DNA of 46,664 nucleotides from Dehalococcoidia bacterium UBA1123 (GTDB lineage: Bacteria; Chloroflexota; Dehalococcoidia; Lucifugimonadales; UBA1123). The DNA lies in assembly GCA_002313895.1 (NCBI GenBank), contig DCAW01000074.1, positions 1 to 46,664 on the forward strand, in the 5' to 3' direction. The notes beneath the pieces are model-generated. The model was not told the origin of the DNA. It did not search any database and saw nothing but the letters and a program-made list of their open reading frames with translations. Shown in pieces: positions 1-9,294 of this stretch (its first letter is position 1; every line of letters begins with the position of its first letter). The position numbers were made by a program, and so were the translations under genes.

Positions 1-774
1 GAAGCGCCCGATCAACTGGGGGGCGAGCAGGCCTACCATATGGCCTCCCTCCACGCCGCTGTGGGGACTCTGCTTGCCCTTCTAAGCCGAGATATGGACA
101 GTATGGGCCGCGACGTGCAGGTGTCGATGCAGGATTGCGTGTCGATGGCAACGCTTCAAACAGCAAATTTCAACTACTACACCTGGGATGGAATAATCCG
201 GTCTCGAACTGGACTAAACCACGCCTTCAGCGGCCAGAAACAGGCTTCAGAGAGGCTCAGCTACTCTCGGACATTGTACAAATGCAAGGACGGATGGATC
301 GCTTACGCTGCTCATCTGGCGCCGCCGAATGCCTGGCGCAACACCGTGGCGTGGATGGCAGGTTACGGCGCTGAGCAGGAGTTGGGAGAGCAGAGGTTCG
401 AGGACCCCGACGTCCGCGTCTCAGAGCAGGAGCGGATAAATCAGGTGATGGCCGACTTTGCCGCCCAACGCTCCGCCCAGGAACTGTACCACTCCGCCCA
501 GAAACTGAGGCTTCTCTGCACCCCTGTCCAGTCTGTTGCAGACCTGTTAAAAGACGAACAGCTTGATGATCGGGATTGGTTCGTCGAAGTTGAACACCCG
601 GAGATCGGCGAAACATTCACCTATCCAGGCGCGCCGTACAAGCTATCGGAGACCCCGTGGCAGATACGAACACGGGCGCCCCTGGTCGGCGAGCACACGT
701 GTGAAGTTCTGGGCGAATGGCTGGGGTTGTCGTCCGATGAGGCCGAAAAACTCGTGGCTCTGGAGTCATCGTAG
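1..774 (+). CDS. Family III (CaiB/BaiF) CoA-transferase, 5' truncated by window edge
   Basis: The reading frame is open from base 1 to the TAG at 772-774, so the start lies outside the window and about 257 residues of the middle and C-terminal part are visible. Family marks are the segment DVQVSMQDC, equivalent to the G-Q-x-V-D-V-S strand of CaiB proteins, and the C-terminal pattern PLVGEHT with a following helix. Family III enzymes move CoA between carboxylic acids through an aspartyl-CoA thioester. By eye the catalytic Asp, which should lie about 25 residues before the GQ/GR turn, is not Asp here (AYH/EQ region). It is followed one base later by another CaiB-type gene, so the two may form a heteromer. 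Family is sure, substrate unknown. Confidence 0.85.
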   Translation, partial: EAPDQLGGEQAYHMASLHAAVGTLLALLSRDMDSMGRDVQVSMQDCVSMATLQTANFNYYTWDGIIRSRTGLNHAFSGQKQASERLSYSRTLYKCKDGWIAYAAHLAPPNAWRNTVAWMAGYGAEQELGEQRFEDPDVRVSEQERINQVMADFAAQRSAQELYHSAQKLRLLCTPVQSVADLLKDEQLDDRDWFVEVEHPEIGETFTYPGAPYKLSETPWQIRTRAPLVGEHTCEVLGEWLGLSSDEAEKLVALESS

Positions 775-775
775 A

Positions 776-2002
776 ATGAACGATAGTTCAACTCGCCTGC
801 CGCTTGCGGGAATCCGCGTCGCCGACTTTGGCTGGATGATCGCTGGCCCTCTGGCTACGCGGCCCCTGGCGAATTTCGGAGCAGAGGTCATACGAATCGA
901 ATCCTCGGCACGCATCGACGAAATCCGCGCTCTCGGCCCCCGTCCGGAAGGCAACACGAGCCCCAACGTGGCCGGAGTGTTTAATGACTGCAACACCTCC
1001 AAACTCAGCATGACCGTTAACCTGGGAACGCCCGAAGGCATCGAGCTAGCGAAAGAGGTTGTGAGTGTCAGCGATGTGGTCACAAACAACTTCCGTGGCG
1101 ACCGCATGGGCCGTTGGGGACTGGCATACGAAGACCTCGTGAAGCTCAAACCAGACATCATCATGCTGGGCATGGCGATGATGGGCACGACCGGAGTCCA
1201 TCAACATTACGGCGGCAACGGCATCAATATCATCGCCGGAGCCGGCATCAGTGGGATCACGGGATCACCTGACCGCCCTCCGGTGGGCACGGGGTCATTA
1301 TACCCGGATTTCAGCGGCAATCCGAACCACGCAACGCTGGCAGTTCTGGCGGCATTGAGGCACCGGAACCGCACAGGAAAAGGGCAGTTCATCGACCTGG
1401 CGCAGTATGAGTCCACAATCTCTTTGCTGGGCTCCAGCGTACTACAGTACACCACACTGGGCAGCGTTCCAGTTAGACCCGGAAACCGCTCAAGGTGGGC
1501 CGCTCCTCATGGAGTGTATAGATGCGCCGGAGACGATAGATGGTGCGCGATCGCCGTTGAGACTGAAACCGAATGGGACGGCTTGCGCCGCGCTATGGGA
1601 GACCCGGCGTGGGCAATGGAGGATCGCTTCCAATCCGTGGCCGGACGAAAAAAACACGAGGACGATCTGGATGAATTGATCGAGGAATGGACCAGTGGTC
1701 GGAGAGACCATGAAGTGATGAGATGCCTCCAAAATCAGGGCGTCCCAGCAGGTATGGTGCAGAACTCCAAAGACCTGGTGGAAAACGATCCAGGGTTCAG
1801 AAAACGGCACATCCGGGTTTTGGAACATCCCGAAATCGGAGAGATGACGATTCACGGAGAGACCATATCAATATCAGGTGTGGAGCCTATCGTAGAACTT
1901 GCTCCGCATATGGGAGAGCATACAGAATATGTTCTGAAGGACCTTCTCGGAATGCCGGAAACTGACGTCGATCAACTCTACGTGGACGGAGTTCTGAATT
2001 GA
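776..2002 (+). CDS. Family III (CaiB/BaiF) CoA-transferase
   Basis: This 408-residue protein has the usual length of the family. The ATG at 776 lies one base after the previous stop, which suggests translational coupling; a longer in-frame extension from 563 would overlap the upstream gene and was not used. The N-terminal strand GIRVADFGWMIAGP, the segment GAEVIRIES and the turn TGKGQFIDLAQYE are characteristic. An Asp in YPDFSGNPNH sits where the catalytic aspartate is expected. The C-terminus has APHMGEHTEYVL, as in relatives. The tandem arrangement resembles two-subunit enzymes of this family such as succinyl-CoA:malate (SmtAB) and succinyl-CoA:benzylsuccinate (BbsEF) CoA-transferases; the real substrate cannot be told. 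Confidence 0.9.
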   Translation: MNDSSTRLPLAGIRVADFGWMIAGPLATRPLANFGAEVIRIESSARIDEIRALGPRPEGNTSPNVAGVFNDCNTSKLSMTVNLGTPEGIELAKEVVSVSDVVTNNFRGDRMGRWGLAYEDLVKLKPDIIMLGMAMMGTTGVHQHYGGNGINIIAGAGISGITGSPDRPPVGTGSLYPDFSGNPNHATLAVLAALRHRNRTGKGQFIDLAQYESTISLLGSSVLQYTTLGSVPVRPGNRSRWAAPHGVYRCAGDDRWCAIAVETETEWDGLRRAMGDPAWAMEDRFQSVAGRKKHEDDLDELIEEWTSGRRDHEVMRCLQNQGVPAGMVQNSKDLVENDPGFRKRHIRVLEHPEIGEMTIHGETISISGVEPIVELAPHMGEHTEYVLKDLLGMPETDVDQLYVDGVLN

Positions 2003-2083
2003 AGCACGCCTTAACGGAAACCGGCGACAATTCGCTCGACAATCACTGAACACCGGGAAAACTGGCGGACGTAACTCTCTGAT

Positions 2084-5000
2084 ATGTTAGACATTCTGAA
2101 AAAAATCCTCTCCGCATGGCCGATGGTCATCAAGCGGAGTCTGGCAAACTGGCGGCTACTGTCGTCTGTGGTCGTTGGCGTGTTGTTGGCCTCGGCCATC
2201 ATGGCCGGCACCGTTATCTACTTTGAATCCCTCAGAGACCTGGCGTTGGTTGGCGAGTTATCTAAGCACAAGGCAGAGGACTTGGACATCCTCGCCAAAG
2301 CCACGAAAGGGCCGACCACTCAGGAAGAATACGCCCTGGTGAGGCAACTAGTCGAAGGTGAGATCAACTCCCAGATTGGCTGGCTGTCCCGGGACATTTT
2401 GCGGGGCGGAAGGTCATCAACGTTTTTTGCAACTCAACCGGGAAAGGAGGCTGAGGCAGGCGACAACAGCTCGCGAAGTTACTTTACGTTTCTTGCCGAC
2501 ATCGCGGAGCACTTAACGATTGTTGAGGGCAGAGGGCCTCGCGATCAAATAATCGCCGACCCAGATGGTAATCCGGTGACGCTGGAGGCATTAGCGCCGG
2601 TGGAGGCCGCGAGAGAGTTTGGCGTTGAAATCGGCGGCAAAATCTCGGTGGTTCCATATTGGTCAGACGCGACCCCATATGCCAGCGTCGTCGTCGTTGG
2701 CCTTTTTGAGCGCTCAAATCCTGAAGCCCCAATCTGGCGCCTCCATGACGATGTGTTCCTGTCTCTCACCTCTGGCGGCGATTTCATCACGATTCCGTTT
2801 CTCGTTTCCGAAACCACGCTATTGAGCGGTGTCGGTGGCGCGTTTCGAGATATGAACAGCAACTACGGCTGGCTGGTAGACATCGATCACGAAAGCCTCG
2901 ACGCGTCAAACGCGACACAGGCGCAAATCAACGTGCGTTCTTTGGATGGGCGTCTTCGCAGCGTCATTCGATATCGTCAAATCACGATTCTTGACGATGC
3001 ATTGTCTGAGTACGACTTGCGATTGTTGTTCAGCAAACTGCAAATGTTTGTGGTTCTGATACTGATCGCTGTGGTTGTGTTGTATTACGTCGTAACGATC
3101 TCCGCTCTGGTCGCCGAACAGCGCAAGAACGAAATTCTTCTGTTGAAGGGGAGGGGGGCTACCTCCGGCCAGATTCTCGCAGTGTTCGTGCTGGAAGGCA
3201 CAACCATCGCGGCAATCGCAGTCGTTATTGCTCCAATACTCGCGGCGTTCGCCATCAGCCTGCTGGGATTCACGCCCGCATTCACAGACCTCAGCGGCGG
3301 CGAAAGGCTGCCAGTGCAACTCTCGCAGGGCGCATACATCATGAGCGCGTTGGGCGGATTACTGAGCCTGGGCGCTCTGATGATTCCGGCTATCGAAGCG
3401 TCTCGCTCTGGCGTCAGCCGCCAACGTCAGGACTCGGTTCGCCCGTCTCAGTTGGCATTCTTTCAGCGATACTACCTCGATGTGATGTTGTTGGCAGTCA
3501 GCATAGTGCTGTTCCGCCAATTGACGGAACAAGGATCTTTGGCTGCAATGAATCTTCTGGGCGAGGTGGCAGTCAACCAACTGCTTCTTGCCGTTCCTGC
3601 TATCACGCTTGTGGCGGCGGCTATGGTGCTTTTGAGGCTTTTCCCAGTGGCGCTGAATCTTGCCAGCCGAATCATGTCTCCCCACCTGCCGCCCGGACTC
3701 GTGTTGGGCCTGTGGCAAATGGCGCGGAACCCCACCCACTACGCTCGACTGGCTCTGCTGTTGATCCTGATGGCGGGCCTGGGCATCTTCGCCGCGAGTT
3801 TCGGTGGCACGCTCGAGCGTAGTTTCGAGGAACGAGTGCTGTACTCGTCAGGCAGTGATATAAGACTGGTGGGTGTCTCTCAGAGGAGCAGCGGACTGAC
3901 CAGGCCGTTCACCAGAGGGTACGAGATGCTCGACGGCGTGTCCTACGCCAGCCCGGCCCTGAGAAGCACAGGCTCCGATCTCTCCCGAACGACTGGCGGG
4001 ATTTACACAATGCTAGGGGTGGACGCTGATAGTTTTACCGATGTCGCCTGGTTTAGAGACGACTTCGCCGACGACCCGATCGCTGAGATTATCGACGGGT
4101 TGAACAGTCGGGAACACCAGCTTGGCTTGCCGTTGCCAGATGACGCCCGCGCGGTGGAGATTTTACTGAAAGCGGACCGGCCTCACCCATCCGTGTTCAT
4201 CGCAGCCCGAATCAAAGACTCCAATGGCCGGTTCTTCACTTACATGATGGGCGCTCTCGAAACCAGCAACTGGAGGTTGATGACCTTCCAGCTATTCGAA
4301 GGGAAAAACACGCGATGGAATCTGTTCCCATCACGTCCTCTCACGCTTGTCTCATTGGCGCTCGGTGAGACCGATGGTCAGAGCCGACTGATGCCTGGTT
4401 CGTTGTTGATCGACACCATACGCGCCCGCCGTGCAACTAGCGAAGTGGAGGTGTTGGAATCTTTCCAGAACATCGAAGGTTGGAACATACTCCATGAGAT
4501 TGACGAGGCGGCTCAGGATAGAATCCGGCATTCTGAGGTATCGGCCCGAGGCGATGGCGCGTTGATGTTCGCATGGTCGGGGGGGCCTGCCCTGACCGCG
4601 AGAGGAATTTACCCGGGAGGCGACCCTGACCCTATACCAGTCGTTGCCAGCGCGTCCTTCCTGAGAGGCAGCGGCCACAAACTGGGAGACGAAATCGAGG
4701 TGTCAATGGGTGGTCGTCGGCTCAACGTGAAACTCAAAAACACCGTTGACTACTTCCCGACCCTGAACACCTTCGACGGCCAGTTCCTCATCGGTGATCT
4801 GGACACGCTCGTTGACGCCGCGAATCTGGGTCAGATGAGGGGAGAATTGACAGCAAACGAAATGTGGCTGTCAACTGATCTTGAAGGCGCGGATCGTGAA
4901 ATCTTCGTCGATGGGCTCAGGCTAGGAAAACCCCTGCCGGTGGCTAAATTGGTCGATCGACAACTTGATCTATCTGAGGCGCAACTCGACCCGCTGGTCC

Positions 5001-5431
5001 TCGCGGGGTGGAGAGCGCTGTTGCTGATCGCCTTCGGCGCGATTCTCATTCTCAGCAGCCTGGGATTCCTTGTTCACGCCTATGTGTCGTTCCGAAATCG
5101 GGAATTGCAGTTTGCTCTGATGCGAACGATGGGGTTTGCGACGCGCCAATTGGTGGCCCTGATGTGGTTGGAACAGGCTCTGGTAATCGCCGTCGGCATG
5201 GCGCTGGGAACCTGGATGGGCGGCAGGTTAGGCTCGACAATCATGCCATTCCTGGGGCACGACGACCAGGGATCGCAAGTTATCCCGCCGTTCGTCATTG
5301 AAGTAAGCTGGGCCAATTTGCTTGTTACCTACGCGGCCATGTCAGTGATATTCACGGTCATTATCCTGGGCGTCATACTCTTTATTCAAAGAATGTCCCT
5401 AAGCCGGGTTCTGCGAATTGGCGATAATTAA
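2084..5431 (+). CDS. Large FtsX-like ABC transporter permease
   Basis: This 1115-residue membrane protein starts with a cytoplasmic basic segment and a transmembrane helix at about residues 25-48, followed by a large extracytoplasmic region. A first FtsX-type membrane domain lies at about 310-440; its cytoplasmic loop NEILLLKGRGAT is the family's coupling-loop motif. More helices follow at about 465-575, then a second extracytoplasmic domain at about 580-980. A second FtsX domain is at the C-terminus (about 990-1105) with ELQFALMRTMGF as the matching loop. The two-domain build is that of MacB/LolCE-like permeases acting on lipoproteins, peptides or envelope remodelling. No ATPase partner is encoded nearby, so it must use one from elsewhere. 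It ends 30 bases before the flavoprotein gene. Confidence 0.85.
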   Translation: MLDILKKILSAWPMVIKRSLANWRLLSSVVVGVLLASAIMAGTVIYFESLRDLALVGELSKHKAEDLDILAKATKGPTTQEEYALVRQLVEGEINSQIGWLSRDILRGGRSSTFFATQPGKEAEAGDNSSRSYFTFLADIAEHLTIVEGRGPRDQIIADPDGNPVTLEALAPVEAAREFGVEIGGKISVVPYWSDATPYASVVVVGLFERSNPEAPIWRLHDDVFLSLTSGGDFITIPFLVSETTLLSGVGGAFRDMNSNYGWLVDIDHESLDASNATQAQINVRSLDGRLRSVIRYRQITILDDALSEYDLRLLFSKLQMFVVLILIAVVVLYYVVTISALVAEQRKNEILLLKGRGATSGQILAVFVLEGTTIAAIAVVIAPILAAFAISLLGFTPAFTDLSGGERLPVQLSQGAYIMSALGGLLSLGALMIPAIEASRSGVSRQRQDSVRPSQLAFFQRYYLDVMLLAVSIVLFRQLTEQGSLAAMNLLGEVAVNQLLLAVPAITLVAAAMVLLRLFPVALNLASRIMSPHLPPGLVLGLWQMARNPTHYARLALLLILMAGLGIFAASFGGTLERSFEERVLYSSGSDIRLVGVSQRSSGLTRPFTRGYEMLDGVSYASPALRSTGSDLSRTTGGIYTMLGVDADSFTDVAWFRDDFADDPIAEIIDGLNSREHQLGLPLPDDARAVEILLKADRPHPSVFIAARIKDSNGRFFTYMMGALETSNWRLMTFQLFEGKNTRWNLFPSRPLTLVSLALGETDGQSRLMPGSLLIDTIRARRATSEVEVLESFQNIEGWNILHEIDEAAQDRIRHSEVSARGDGALMFAWSGGPALTARGIYPGGDPDPIPVVASASFLRGSGHKLGDEIEVSMGGRRLNVKLKNTVDYFPTLNTFDGQFLIGDLDTLVDAANLGQMRGELTANEMWLSTDLEGADREIFVDGLRLGKPLPVAKLVDRQLDLSEAQLDPLVLAGWRALLLIAFGAILILSSLGFLVHAYVSFRNRELQFALMRTMGFATRQLVALMWLEQALVIAVGMALGTWMGGRLGSTIMPFLGHDDQGSQVIPPFVIEVSWANLLVTYAAMSVIFTVIILGVILFIQRMSLSRVLRIGDN

Positions 5432-5461
5432 CCTGAATACTTGGCCTCTGAAAAAGTTGCT

Positions 5462-7066
5462 ATGCCGGACGCAGTAGTGATCGGCGGTGGCCCTGGCGGC
5501 GGCACGGCGGCAACTCTTCTCGCTCGCCGTGGATACAGCGTGGTCCTTCTTGAACGCGAAATTTTCCCCCGCGCCCATGTTGGAGAGTCCCTATTGCCCG
5601 CCAGCATGCCGGTGTTGGAAGAATTGGGCGTTCTCGGCCAGATCGAGAGCGAGAACTTCCCCAAAAAGTACGGCGCCACGATGGTTTGGGGTCGGGACGA
5701 CACCCCTTGGAGTTGGTATTTTCGAGAGACCAACCGAACTTATCCCTACGCCTATCAGGTGTCCCGGCCTCGATTCGACCAGATTCTTCTGGACAACGCG
5801 AAATCGTCAGGTGTGGATGTTAGGGAAAATTGCAACGTGTTCGAGACACTCTCTGACAGCGAATCCGGTGCGATTCATGGCGTCAGATACCGGCGCGATA
5901 GTGGCATTGTGGAATCTGTCGAAGCCGATTTCGTGATGGACGCATCCGGTCAATCAGCCCTTCTCGCCCGCTCCATGAACCTCCGAACCTGGGACACGTT
6001 CTTTCAGAACCTCGCCGTCTATGGTTACTACCGTGGGGCAAAACGACTTCCTAGCCCAGACGAGACTAACATTTTCATAGAGTCCTACGGTCTGGGTTGG
6101 ACTTGGACGATCCCGCTGAAAGACGGATTGGCGAGTGTGGGCGCGATTGTTGATAGTGAATCTGCCCAAGCAAAGCTCGCAGACATCGGCCCTGACGAGT
6201 TCCTGAGACAGCAGATTTCACAGACAACTCGAACCAACGATATGCTGTCCGATGCTGAACTGACTGGCGCGCCTCGCGTTGTCCGCGACTGGTCCTATAC
6301 CACTAACCGCATGGTCGGCGATGGTTGGATACTGCTGGGAGACGCCGCCTGCTTCGTTGACCCTTTGTTCTCGTCGGGCGTTCATCTGGCGCTAATGTCT
6401 GCTGTGATGGCGGCCGCCTACGTCCACGGAGCCAAGACCGACCCGACCTTAAGAGTCCCTGCCGGGCAGGTCTACGAACAGCTTTACCGCAAGGAGTACG
6501 CTCACTTCCGCGAACTTGCCAGCCTGTTCTACGCCAGCAACCGGACCGAGGAGTCATACTACTGGCAGGCCAGGCGTTTGCTCGGCGACACCAATGTCGG
6601 CGCCAGGGAGTCATTCATCCGGGCGGTCGCGGGTCAGCCTCCCAGAGGGTACGAACGGTCTGCGCTGTCTCGCGGCGAACTTCCGTCTGAAATCTCCGAG
6701 ATGTTCGCTAGCGTTGCGTCTGACAAGCGTTTGAGAGATGCGACTGTCGCGATGGGGTTGTCCCTCAACCTGGTGCCTCGTCTCGCTGGAGAAGCCAAAC
6801 TTGAGCGCAGGCCAATTTTCGTCGAAGGCGAGTTCCAGTGGAGCGCCGTTCTGTCCAGCGCTACGCGTCCAGAGGGCACGCCGCTGAGCAACTTCGTGGC
6901 CGCCCTAGTGAATCTGGTGGACGGCAAACGGAACATCGGTCAGATACTCGACAGATTTACTCAGGGCGTCGAGGATTCAGAGCAGATCGAACAGGCCCAC
7001 GAATCGATGATCAACGCTATCAGTATCCTGTACGTTGACGGGGCAATTGATTCCTTGATGGGCTGA
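5462..7066 (+). CDS. FAD-dependent halogenase-like flavoprotein
   Basis: Starting at ATG 5462 (a TTG at 5441 is also in frame) this gives 534 residues. The N-terminus has the dinucleotide-binding turn GGGPGGG (8-14), then HVGESLLP (39-46), as in phenol/pyrrole halogenases. FPKKYG (66-71) supplies a lysine near where the catalytic lysine of these halogenases lies. W213-T-W215-T-I217-P218 fits the WxWxIP motif, and F298-VD-P301-LF-S304-S-G306 fits FxxPxxSxG; both are used to recognise flavin-dependent halogenases. GD at 293-294 contacts FAD. The C-terminal 100 residues (LVNLVDGKRNIGQIL) look like a small winged-helix or PqqD-like module. The alternative is a geranylgeranyl-reductase-type oxidoreductase. 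A flavin reductase partner is not in the window. Confidence 0.75.
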   Translation: MPDAVVIGGGPGGGTAATLLARRGYSVVLLEREIFPRAHVGESLLPASMPVLEELGVLGQIESENFPKKYGATMVWGRDDTPWSWYFRETNRTYPYAYQVSRPRFDQILLDNAKSSGVDVRENCNVFETLSDSESGAIHGVRYRRDSGIVESVEADFVMDASGQSALLARSMNLRTWDTFFQNLAVYGYYRGAKRLPSPDETNIFIESYGLGWTWTIPLKDGLASVGAIVDSESAQAKLADIGPDEFLRQQISQTTRTNDMLSDAELTGAPRVVRDWSYTTNRMVGDGWILLGDAACFVDPLFSSGVHLALMSAVMAAAYVHGAKTDPTLRVPAGQVYEQLYRKEYAHFRELASLFYASNRTEESYYWQARRLLGDTNVGARESFIRAVAGQPPRGYERSALSRGELPSEISEMFASVASDKRLRDATVAMGLSLNLVPRLAGEAKLERRPIFVEGEFQWSAVLSSATRPEGTPLSNFVAALVNLVDGKRNIGQILDRFTQGVEDSEQIEQAHESMINAISILYVDGAIDSLMG

Positions 7067-7086
7067 ATCCAAGGATCGTGTCAGGT

Positions 7087-8265
7087 CTAGATTATCACCC
7101 CGTCCGAGCGCAACTCCACTAACTCATCTTCGGAAACGCCAAGCATCGACTTCAGGATTTCGTCGGTGTGTTCGCTGTATCGAGGGGCCTGAGTGACGGT
7201 GACGGGCGACTTCTCCATCTTCACAGGGCTTCCGATCATGCGATAGTCGCCCCGATAATCGTCCTTGACGGTCACGATCATCTCACGCTGTTTCAAATGC
7301 TCATTGTTAATCACCTCGACGGGGGTCAGCACCGCTCCGCACCACACGCCTGCCGCGGCCAAAGCCTCGAACGCCTCGTACTTGGTGCGCTGCATCGTCC
7401 ACTCTTCGATGATTTCCCGGACCTCGTCAGCCCTCTCGCCCCGCAACTCGTCGGTCATGTAACGCTCGTCCTCGAACATGGCCTCTTTGCCCATTACCGC
7501 CAGCGCCGTGATCCACAGGTCTCCGCGAGTGTGAATCATCACGTAGTCGTCGTCGCCTCCGGGCGCGCACCGGAACACATTCGGGACTCTGCCCCAGGCG
7601 GTGTTGACCTCGCCGACGCTAAGAGGCTTGATTAGGCTGATCCGCATGAGGTTCGTGATGCCGTCCTGCATCGACACTTCGACCATCTGACCTTCGCCGG
7701 ATTTGTCCCGCTGTCGCAGGGCAGCGAGGACGGCTATTGCCATGTGAAGCCCTGTCCCAGAGTCCCCGGCGCCGATGGAAACTCCCTTGGGAGGACCGTC
7801 AGGCGATCCATTCGCCGACATGAGGCCGCCGGTTGCCTGGGCTGCAGTCTCGAAGCTCTTGAATTCGCTCCAGTCCCCCCAGTTGCCGAAACCTTTGATG
7901 GAGGCGTAGATGATGTCAGGCTTCAAACTTTTTAGCCATTCATACCCGATCCCCAGCCGTTCCATAACGCCCTTGGAGTAGTTCTCCAGCACGATATCGG
8001 CCCATTTCACTAGATCGGCAAGCATCGCCCTGCCCCGATCGTCTTTGAGGTTCAGCGTGATAGCCCGTTTGTTGTTGTTGAATATGGTGAAGTAGACGCT
8101 GTCATGCTCGTTGTGGGCCATCTCCCATCGTGTGCGGTCTCCGCCTCCTGTGTCCTCGACCTTGATTACGTCGGCTCCGAGGAATCCCAAGAGTTGAGTG
8201 CAAGATGGGCCTGCCTGCACACGACTGAGATCAAGTATTTTTACGCCCTCTAACGCCTTATCCAT
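7087..8265 (-). CDS. Formyl-CoA:oxalate CoA-transferase-like family III enzyme
   Basis: This 392-residue protein is read from the ATG at 8265, chosen because AAGGAG stands five bases upstream; a longer version from 8292 would contain that site. It has the family N-terminus VKILDLSRVQAGPSCTQ, which is characteristic of the Frc/YfdW-like branch. The Asp in GAGDSGTGLH aligns with the catalytic aspartate of formyl-CoA transferase, and SMQDGITNLMRI follows. It closely resembles the product of 36033-37226, so the two are paralogues. It lies 63 bases downstream of fmt on the same strand and ends 20 bases from the converging flavoprotein gene. No oxalyl-CoA decarboxylase gene is nearby, so oxalate as substrate is not supported. 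Confidence 0.9.
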   Translation of the reverse strand: MDKALEGVKILDLSRVQAGPSCTQLLGFLGADVIKVEDTGGGDRTRWEMAHNEHDSVYFTIFNNNKRAITLNLKDDRGRAMLADLVKWADIVLENYSKGVMERLGIGYEWLKSLKPDIIYASIKGFGNWGDWSEFKSFETAAQATGGLMSANGSPDGPPKGVSIGAGDSGTGLHMAIAVLAALRQRDKSGEGQMVEVSMQDGITNLMRISLIKPLSVGEVNTAWGRVPNVFRCAPGGDDDYVMIHTRGDLWITALAVMGKEAMFEDERYMTDELRGERADEVREIIEEWTMQRTKYEAFEALAAAGVWCGAVLTPVEVINNEHLKQREMIVTVKDDYRGDYRMIGSPVKMEKSPVTVTQAPRYSEHTDEILKSMLGVSEDELVELRSDGVII

Positions 8266-8328
8266 TTTCGCTCCTTGGGTGTCATGGCTCAACCAGAATT
8301 GTCTGACCGAATCGAGCCGATTATATCA

Positions 8329-9294
8329 CTAACTCCCAAGCCGGGAACCCACGAAATCCTGGTATCCCAAGATGAACTCGGAGGCTGCCACAGCCTTCCG
8401 ACCCTCAAGTTGAATGGTCTGAAGAGTCAGTGCGCCGTTGCCGGTGACAACTTCGGGTCGTCTGTCGTCGGTTTGGATAACACTGCCAGGGACGTAGTCG
8501 GAAGTTGAGGCGCTGGAAGATTGAGCCTCAATGACTTTGAGAATTTTTTTGTTCCATGTCGTGAACGTGCCGGGCCAGGGATGGAACGCCCGGACCTTGC
8601 GAGCTATCTCACTCGCCGGGTGTGACCAGTCAATCTCGCCATCGGCCCGCTCCAGAAGACGAGTAATCGTGACCCGCGAATCATCTTGCGGTACGGCGTT
8701 TATTTTATCGTCAGCCCAGTCAGGCAGAATCTTGATCAGCAGTTGAGAGCCGATCTCAAACAGTCGTGAAGTCAACGATTCTGTGTTCTCATCCTCGCCG
8801 ATGGGAGAAGGGCGCTGGGCAAGAATCGGGCCAGAATCCATGCCTTCGTCCAGCTTCATCAGCGACACGCCGGTCTCGGCGTCTCCCTCGAGAATTGCTG
8901 TTGTCACGGGCGACGGCCCCCTATGCCGAGGCAACAGGCTTGGATGGATGTTCAAACATCCAAGGGGAGGAAGTTCAAGAATCTCGGACGGCAAAAACAG
9001 TCCGTAAGCCGCAACGACGATAACGTCGGGATTCAACTCAATCAACTTTGCTCGCGCCGCCTCGTCGCTCCGAAGCGAGGCGGGTTGAAACACAGGGATT
9101 CCGCGCTCCAAAGCCAGAGTTTTGACGGGCGATTCCGCCATCTGACGGCCTCGACCTGCCCGACGGTCCCTTCGAGTGTACACTCCAATTATCTGGTAAC
9201 CCTCGTTCGACAGGGCATCCAGAACGGGGAGAGCGACGTCGGGCGTCCCCATGAACACGACTCGGATTTTGCTAGGCTCTCGGAGGTCGCTCAT
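8329..9294 (-). CDS. fmt: Methionyl-tRNA formyltransferase
   Basis: The enzyme puts a formyl group from 10-formyltetrahydrofolate on initiator Met-tRNA. From ATG 9294 it is 321 residues, the usual length. RVVFMGTPDVALPVL (11-25), the loop DRRAGRGRQ, LNIHPSLLPRHRG (114-126) with catalytic Asn115 and His117, and GMDSGPIL with Asp153 are all present; FHPWPGTFT opens the C-terminal tRNA-binding domain. The start overlaps the stop of the upstream DUF192 gene in a TGATG junction, which argues for this ATG over the frame extension to 9540 and for translational coupling. Usual neighbours def and rsmB are absent. Identification is secure. Confidence 0.95.
   Translation of the reverse strand: MSDLREPSKIRVVFMGTPDVALPVLDALSNEGYQIIGVYTRRDRRAGRGRQMAESPVKTLALERGIPVFQPASLRSDEAARAKLIELNPDVIVVAAYGLFLPSEILELPPLGCLNIHPSLLPRHRGPSPVTTAILEGDAETGVSLMKLDEGMDSGPILAQRPSPIGEDENTESLTSRLFEIGSQLLIKILPDWADDKINAVPQDDSRVTITRLLERADGEIDWSHPASEIARKVRAFHPWPGTFTTWNKKILKVIEAQSSSASTSDYVPGSVIQTDDRRPEVVTGNGALTLQTIQLEGRKAVAASEFILGYQDFVGSRLGS

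Noticed and set aside
8320..8325. TATAAT on the minus strand between fmt and the CoA-transferase
   Set aside because: No -35 box of even moderate quality at 15-19 bases; a promoter here is not supported.
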